From: JBDKVA01 sp039679375
Lineage (GTDB): Bacteria > Bacillota > Clostridia > Acetivibrionales > DTU013
Length of the DNA: 64,000 nt
Assembly (NCBI GenBank): GCA_039679375.1
Contig: JBDKVA010000076.1
Location: 1-64,000, forward strand
Reading direction: 5' to 3'
The position numbers were made by a program, and so were the translations under genes. The notes under the pieces are model-generated. The model was not told where the DNA came from, ran no database searches, and saw only the letters and a list, made by a program, of their open reading frames with translations. Positions within the stretch are counted from its first letter, which is position 1. Each line of letters starts with the position of its first letter. Positions 62,101 to 64,000 of the stretch are shown piece after piece.

Positions 62101-62861
62101 TTCGAGGTAACAGGCCGGTTATAGTATGTGTCGATCTGTATCATGTATCAATTAGACCGGATATGTATAACAAGACGCATGAACCGCATTGTTTATTGAT
62201 TTATGGTTTTGAAGAAACCGGGCAAGTATTCCGTATTCTTGAACACCGCCATTCAGGAAGCCTGGTGTATGAAAAGCGTACGTTAAGATATGCGGATCTG
62301 GAAAAGTCATATGCAGGATACCTTGATCATTTCAATAAATTGGATATAATAAAAAGCAACCTTTATAATCTGGAATATATAAATGATAAGGAAGCCCCGT
62401 CATTCTTTGAGTTTGACAGGATCGGACAGAATAATACCGTTACCGACATGGATGTTTTAGGGGTTTTCTCTGTGAACCTTAAGTGTCAGGAGAAAAAAGT
62501 CCAGGAAGGATTGGAATGCTTGAAAGCCTTTTCACCGGAGTTTGCAAAAGTAATTTTGGATGAGCAAAAGGCCGTTAAAAATGCAGAAAATATCATCGTC
62601 TTTCTTAGCGAGGTGATACTTTCAAAACAGGCCGAGTACTATAGAAATTCAAAGCTGTTGGAGCACCGGCCTGAATTGCATGAAGCACTTAATCAAAGTC
62701 TTGTATATTGGAATTTCATCAGGGCGAATATTGGTAAAATGCACTATACATCGAAGTATAGAAGGGGAAATATGGAGGATTGTGCTGAAAAGTTGAATTC
62801 GATATATCAGCTTGAAAAAAGTTACTATGAAAATCTGTATTCTATATTGAATAGTAAATGA
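56151..62861 (+). CDS. Terminal hybrid: docking-C-A-PCP-KS0-ACP-BtrH_N-like domain
   Basis: In this 2236-residue protein a TubC-like docking domain (about 8-62) precedes a C domain with HHIISDG from His215. The A domain (Asp728) has pocket residues D-I-L-Q-I-G-A-V-W, Gly-like but less certain. PCP Ser1070 follows. The KS keeps Cys1315 and His1490, but HGTGT reads NGTGT (Asn1450), the mark of a non-elongating KS0. ACP Ser1823 lies in GGNSL. The last ~380 residues hold a BtrH_N-like domain with Cys1908, His2013 and Glu2031. No thioesterase is present, so this domain is the best candidate for chain release or transfer. ATG 56151 was chosen for its GGGGGAAG site. Confidence 0.88.
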   Translation: MFGNQEVKPVEQSIDEFVAGLEDKKIKLWAEGDSLRYKAPAGVITKEVLKSLSDKKAAILDYLKYKDAGGIFSIPISKAGEKECYPLSAAQMRMFLLNRLDDSSTAYNLTQVLKIKGEIDKERLHAVLRQLAARHEALRTSFEMADGRPVQRIHDDVDFEVDYQEADAADENIAGIIKDFIKPYDLSKAPLFRFKLVKLIGTDGKPSYILIQDMHHIISDGVSEGLLVREVNGLFSGKRLPDQRIQYKDYAEWHEKLLKSSGIQRQKQYWLERLKPEIPLLNLPTDHARPPIFSFEGSSLKFRIGRGMVCKLHNLARENRVTLFTLLLAAYAILLERYTGQDDIMIGTPVAGRRHADILNTIGVFINTLALRISYAPESSFAEFLKSLGQDVLQAFDNQDYPFANLVDDIVVKRDMSRNPVFDTMFILQNMDVDEIKVEGLEISGYEFDKGMAQFDITLIATEIKDEIEIELNYCTSLFSEDTIRRFGAHYINILAYMSEHPEVRLREIDMLSDAEKHQLLYEFNNTTVPYPKEKLVHSLFEEQVRRTPGNVALVLRDRQVTYKKLNDMANCIANKLREKGADRNSIVGILANRSFEMLAGIIGILKSGGAYLPIDPGYPEDRINYMIEDSETRVLLTMSHLKCKIGFDGETVFLDELDYADSPAVDPEIINRPEDLAYMIYTSGSTGKPKAVMISHRALNNFIRGMTDKIEFRQEKSILALTTVCFDIFALETHLPLTCGMKVVIADENQQMDSKLLYDLITEHNIDMLQMTPSRMKLLLSNKNSANCLNKVTDIIVGGEMLSDNLLKEISSITKARIFNAYGPTETTVWSALKELSGSEQVNIGRPIANTQIYILGSTNRLQPVNVTGELCIGGDGLARGYWKREDLTKEKFITNPHTNSRIYKTGDLACWTADGELKLAGRMDHQVKIRGYRVELEEIEKQLMGYTGMEDCVVTAREDSLGNKYIAAYYVSAGEQNVGQMRAFLSGTLPEYMVPGTYTRLEQFPRTANGKIDRKSLPEPVLVRQSLGNEFIEAKTRSEKVLEDIWKSLLGTDQIGIHDNFFDAGGNSLLLVQMHAKIEEKFPGKISVARIFAYPTISKLAGFLDEDCTLSMDERKAASTALQDAMESGACGKAPVKDIAIIGMHGVFAGAEDFDEYWEALRTGKDCTREIPANRRTDLENILASAGAADQKRNPEYMRCGYMKEIDKFDYSFFNISPREASFMDPNQRLFLQTAWKAAEDSGYGGGLLRGSKTGVYVGYSSDFGKEYKDIIRLTGEDPAAQLVPGNIKSIIAGRIAYLMDLKGPCITVDTACSSALAAVHLACSGIRNGECTMALAGSVKISLTPFDTDRESRTGAGLSNGKARVFDEASDGTGFGEGVAAVLLKPLDEAVHDRDHIYAVIKGSAMNQDGASVGLTAPNSAAQEELILQAWDNAGVDPLTISYIEANGTGTKLGDSIEIEAITGAFRKYTNRKQFCAIGSVKGNMGHLDHTAGMARLIKAVLSLKNSMIPPTLHFENPNTMIDFTGSPVYVNDKPEKWETAGFPKRCGVSAFGLSGTNCHIILEEPPLGMPAREDKASPEVNILSMSAKSKATLKEIVRQYKAFLGKNEKIDLRDVCHTANTGRGHYNFRLAVMFKRRDDLTDKIETLISSDLDIRNHNSIHTGEFKIISGQHCMGKMGELTQEDVKKLNQEVNIILKRMEEEPDNEVLHGALCGLYVKGADIDWNKLYTGKGSKRVSLPTYPFERKRCWIEPVIDESGYRPNELNCSANRSRIMNVRLEGRDDGRYTVTEMKISSIWGELLGLDVINIRDDFFMLGGNSLIALRFEAEMEKKQLKVDHSMVYTYPTIIGLAEYLDKNDKHPDTDSGQMINSTAAMIAGANMDCREKGIELENIEPFNDIIYKGCFYSAYLPVVNLYGIPVLAVLVNEVSTYKLLDDGKTKILNIDYLPGKPFYALSESMGIKAYVRHKSGDIINDTLTALRGNRPVIVCVDLYHVSIRPDMYNKTHEPHCLLIYGFEETGQVFRILEHRHSGSLVYEKRTLRYADLEKSYAGYLDHFNKLDIIKSNLYNLEYINDKEAPSFFEFDRIGQNNTVTDMDVLGVFSVNLKCQEKKVQEGLECLKAFSPEFAKVILDEQKAVKNAENIIVFLSEVILSKQAEYYRNSKLLEHRPELHEALNQSLVYWNFIRANIGKMHYTSKYRRGNMEDCAEKLNSIYQLEKSYYENLYSILNSK

Positions 62862-62882
62862 CAAATTATAGGGGATGATGTG

Positions 62883-63137
62883 TTGAGCAGCGTATATGAA
62901 AAAATAGTGGAAATAGTAAAAAGGCATCTGTATGAAATAGCGCCGGAAATGGAAGTGACACTTGAAAGCAGGTTAATAGACTTAGGAATTAATTCAATAG
63001 GGTTTATAAAAATAATCGTTGAAGTTGAAAATGAATATGATTTTGAATTCAATGACCTGGATTTGGATTTTAAAAAGTATGTTACGATCAAAGATTTTTG
63101 TGATTATATATTAAAAAAATACATTCAATTAATATAG
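62883..63137 (+). CDS. Stand-alone acyl carrier protein
   Basis: This 84-residue protein is a free carrier protein, with the phosphopantetheine serine in LGINSIGF (near residue 38) instead of the usual DSL, and a four-helix-like pattern ending FCDYILKKYIQLI. It would be modified by a phosphopantetheinyl transferase not encoded here. It is the last gene of the operon, following a synthetase that ends in a BtrH_N-like domain. In butirosin synthesis BtrH also works with a dedicated ACP, so it may be the donor or acceptor for release. TTG 62883 is well spaced from AGGGGA; GTG 62880 is an alternative. Confidence 0.85.
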   Translation: MSSVYEKIVEIVKRHLYEIAPEMEVTLESRLIDLGINSIGFIKIIVEVENEYDFEFNDLDLDFKKYVTIKDFCDYILKKYIQLI

Positions 63138-63181
63138 GTCAAAATAAAAAATAAACTGTAGCAAATATATCGATCCTAGGA

Positions 63182-63187
63182 TATAAT
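63182..63187 (+). promoter_or_regulatory. -10 box of the gcvT riboswitch transcript
   Basis: A perfect TATAAT lies 34 bases upstream of the glycine riboswitch. The -35 region (TAGCAA, 63159-63164) is weak. No terminator for the biosynthetic operon was found between 63138 and here, so read-through is possible. The 456-base gap 63138-63593 is filled by this promoter, the riboswitch and the structured element. Confidence 0.4.
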
Positions 63188-63220
63188 GTAAGTGGTGTTT
63201 ATAAATAATGTTGAATGATG

Positions 63221-63432
63221 GCTGCAGGAGAGTTCCGCAAGTAGCGGGAGCCGAAGAAGTAAGCTGTACGGGATAGTCAGCCCGGCGGTGAAACTTTCAG
63301 GAAAAAGGGCTGCAGTCGGACAATACTCTGAAAAGCTGATCAACAGCACCGAAGGAGCAAGATTGCCGGAGTGATTTGCAGGAAAGCGAATACTTCGGCC
63401 ATGGAATCTCTCAGGTTCATAAACAGAGGAAG
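63221..63432 (+). promoter_or_regulatory. Tandem glycine riboswitch upstream of gcvT
   Basis: Two glycine aptamers follow each other. Aptamer 1 has AGAGT (63229-63233) pairing with ACTCT (63325-63329) and the conserved GGTGAAACTTTCAGG. Aptamer 2 has CACCGAAGGAGCAA (63347-63360) and GAATCTCTCAGG (63404-63415), ending in CAGAGGA. That last segment is also the 5' arm of the following terminator. Glycine binding to aptamer 2 should therefore block the terminator and turn on the glycine cleavage genes, the usual logic of this class. Confidence 0.95.
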
Positions 63433-63468
63433 ATGACAAGTGTTATTTGTCGTTTTCCTCTGTTTTTT
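63423..63468 (+). terminator. Expression-platform terminator of the glycine riboswitch
   Basis: ACAGAGGAAgATGACAA pairs with TTTGTCgTTTTCCTCTG around a short loop, followed by a T-run. Its 5' arm overlaps the 3' end of the second aptamer, so the two structures exclude each other. Confidence 0.9.
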
Positions 63469-63470
63469 AT

Positions 63471-63530
63471 TTAGGGAACATGTCCAAAGGCATGCGTCCC
63501 GAAATCGAGCGGGGCCCGACGCCCCCGGGA
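63471..63530. repeat. Dispersed structured element, copy B
   Basis: This is the partner of the 19981-20040 element (80 percent identical, gap-free). Hairpin 1 spans 63474-63500. Hairpin 2 is GGGGC (63511-63515) paired with GCCCC (63521-63525), where copy A has GGAGC and GCTCC. It lies between the riboswitch terminator and gcvT. Confidence 0.65.
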
Positions 63531-63593
63531 CTTCAATCAGATGATTTATGCTATATTGCTGCAATATATTTTTGATAAAGGAAGGATGTTGAG

Positions 63594-64000
63594 ATGATGG
63601 ATATGGATAATCATGGTCAGGTCAAAAAAACCCCTCTTTATGAAGCACATGTAGCTGCGGGAGGAAAGCTTATTGATTTTCATGGCTGGATGCTGCCTGT
63701 ACAGTACAGCGGCGGTATACTGCAGGAGCATGAAAGCGTGCGGACAAAAGCAGGGCTGTTTGATGTATCACACATGGGAGAAATTGAGGTCAGCGGTCCT
63801 GATTCTTTTAGTTTTCTCCAATCACTGCTGGTAAACGATATCGTCGCCAAGCCAGGGAAGGCAGTATATTCGCCCATGTGCTACCCGGATGGGGGAACGG
63901 TGGACGACCTTATTGTCTATAAGCTATCGGACGAGAATTATTTGCTGGTGGTAAATGCTTCGAATTCGGATAAGGATTTCCAGTGGATCAAGGATAATAA
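63594..64000 (+). CDS. gcvT: Aminomethyltransferase (glycine cleavage T protein), N-terminal part
   Basis: The gene runs off the right edge; 135 codons are visible. The sequence KTPLYEAHVAAGGKLIDFHGW near the start, VSHMGEIEVSGPD and DDLIVYKL identify GcvT, which transfers the methylene group from the lipoylated H protein to tetrahydrofolate. The glycine riboswitch directly upstream confirms the role. ATG 63594 follows AAAGGAAGG by 8 bases; the next in-frame ATG 63597 is possible. The rest of the gcv operon presumably lies to the right. Confidence 0.96.
   Translation, partial: MMDMDNHGQVKKTPLYEAHVAAGGKLIDFHGWMLPVQYSGGILQEHESVRTKAGLFDVSHMGEIEVSGPDSFSFLQSLLVNDIVAKPGKAVYSPMCYPDGGTVDDLIVYKLSDENYLLVVNASNSDKDFQWIKDN

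Noticed and set aside
34585..63137. Repeated KS, A and carrier-protein sequences as possible mobile repeats
   Set aside because: They are homologous catalytic domains within the synthetases, at conserved positions, not mobile elements.
1..64000. CRISPR array, tRNA, rRNA, insertion sequence or integrase
   Set aside because: No regularly spaced repeats, tRNA-like cloverleaf or transposase/integrase reading frame was seen on either strand.

Overview
The window looks like chromosome of an endospore-forming Firmicute, most likely an anaerobic member of the Clostridia. The evidence is two CotS-family coat proteins, sigmaK-like promoters, a Cys T-box, a glycine riboswitch, strong AGGAGG-type ribosome binding sites and frequent GTG/TTG starts. 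No tRNA, rRNA, insertion sequence, integrase or CRISPR array was seen. All functional calls come from reading motifs by eye; no database search was run.

Layout. (1) 1-6.9 kb, minus strand: the start of a PatB/MalY-type C-S lyase, then an AraC-type membrane sensor-regulator and an LplA/LplB/LplC-type sugar ABC importer (binding lipoprotein plus two permeases). (2) 7.1-11.5 kb, plus strand: a membrane Ser/Thr kinase, an SLH-domain surface protein and a helix-turn-helix protein. (3) 11.5-14.8 kb: a beta-propeller-like protein with a coiled-coil tail, a Cys-containing protein of unknown function and a small holin-family membrane protein. (4) 14.9-17.5 kb: a Cys T-box controlling cysE and cysS. 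(5) 18-27.3 kb: a probable spore-surface locus with two paralogous GT4 glycosyltransferases, UDP-glucose dehydrogenase, a UDP-sugar epimerase, two CotS proteins and three proteins sharing a helical module. (6) 27.5-28.6 kb: lipoate-protein ligase. (7) 28.7-63.1 kb: a hybrid NRPS/trans-AT PKS cluster. (8) 63.2 kb to the end: a tandem glycine riboswitch and the start of gcvT.

The cluster is the most interesting part. Genes from 30454 to 63137 appear to form one operon behind a near-consensus promoter at 30380. The assembly line reads: FAAL-ACP-C-A(Gly-like)-PCP-KS-KR-DH-ACP; KS-(decayed AT)-ACP; docking-C-A(Ser-like)-PCP; KS-KR-ACP; a separate trans-acting AT; docking-C-A(Gly-like)-PCP-KS0-ACP-BtrH_N-like domain; and a free ACP. 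Unusual points are a fossil cis-AT with its nucleophile and His lost, a terminal BtrH_N-type acyltransferase domain where a thioesterase would normally sit, and a second stand-alone BtrH_N protein at 28666. A SyrD/PvdE-type exporter and a lipoprotein Ntn-hydrolase suggest an N-acylated precursor that is exported and then deacylated outside the cell, by analogy with pyoverdine maturation. The likely product is an N-fatty-acyl peptide-polyketide containing glycine and serine; this is inference.

The cluster sits between lplA and the glycine-riboswitch-controlled gcvT, two genes with linked roles in glycine cleavage, which suggests insertion into that neighbourhood. A 60-base structured element with a covarying stem occurs twice, at 19981 and at 63471.
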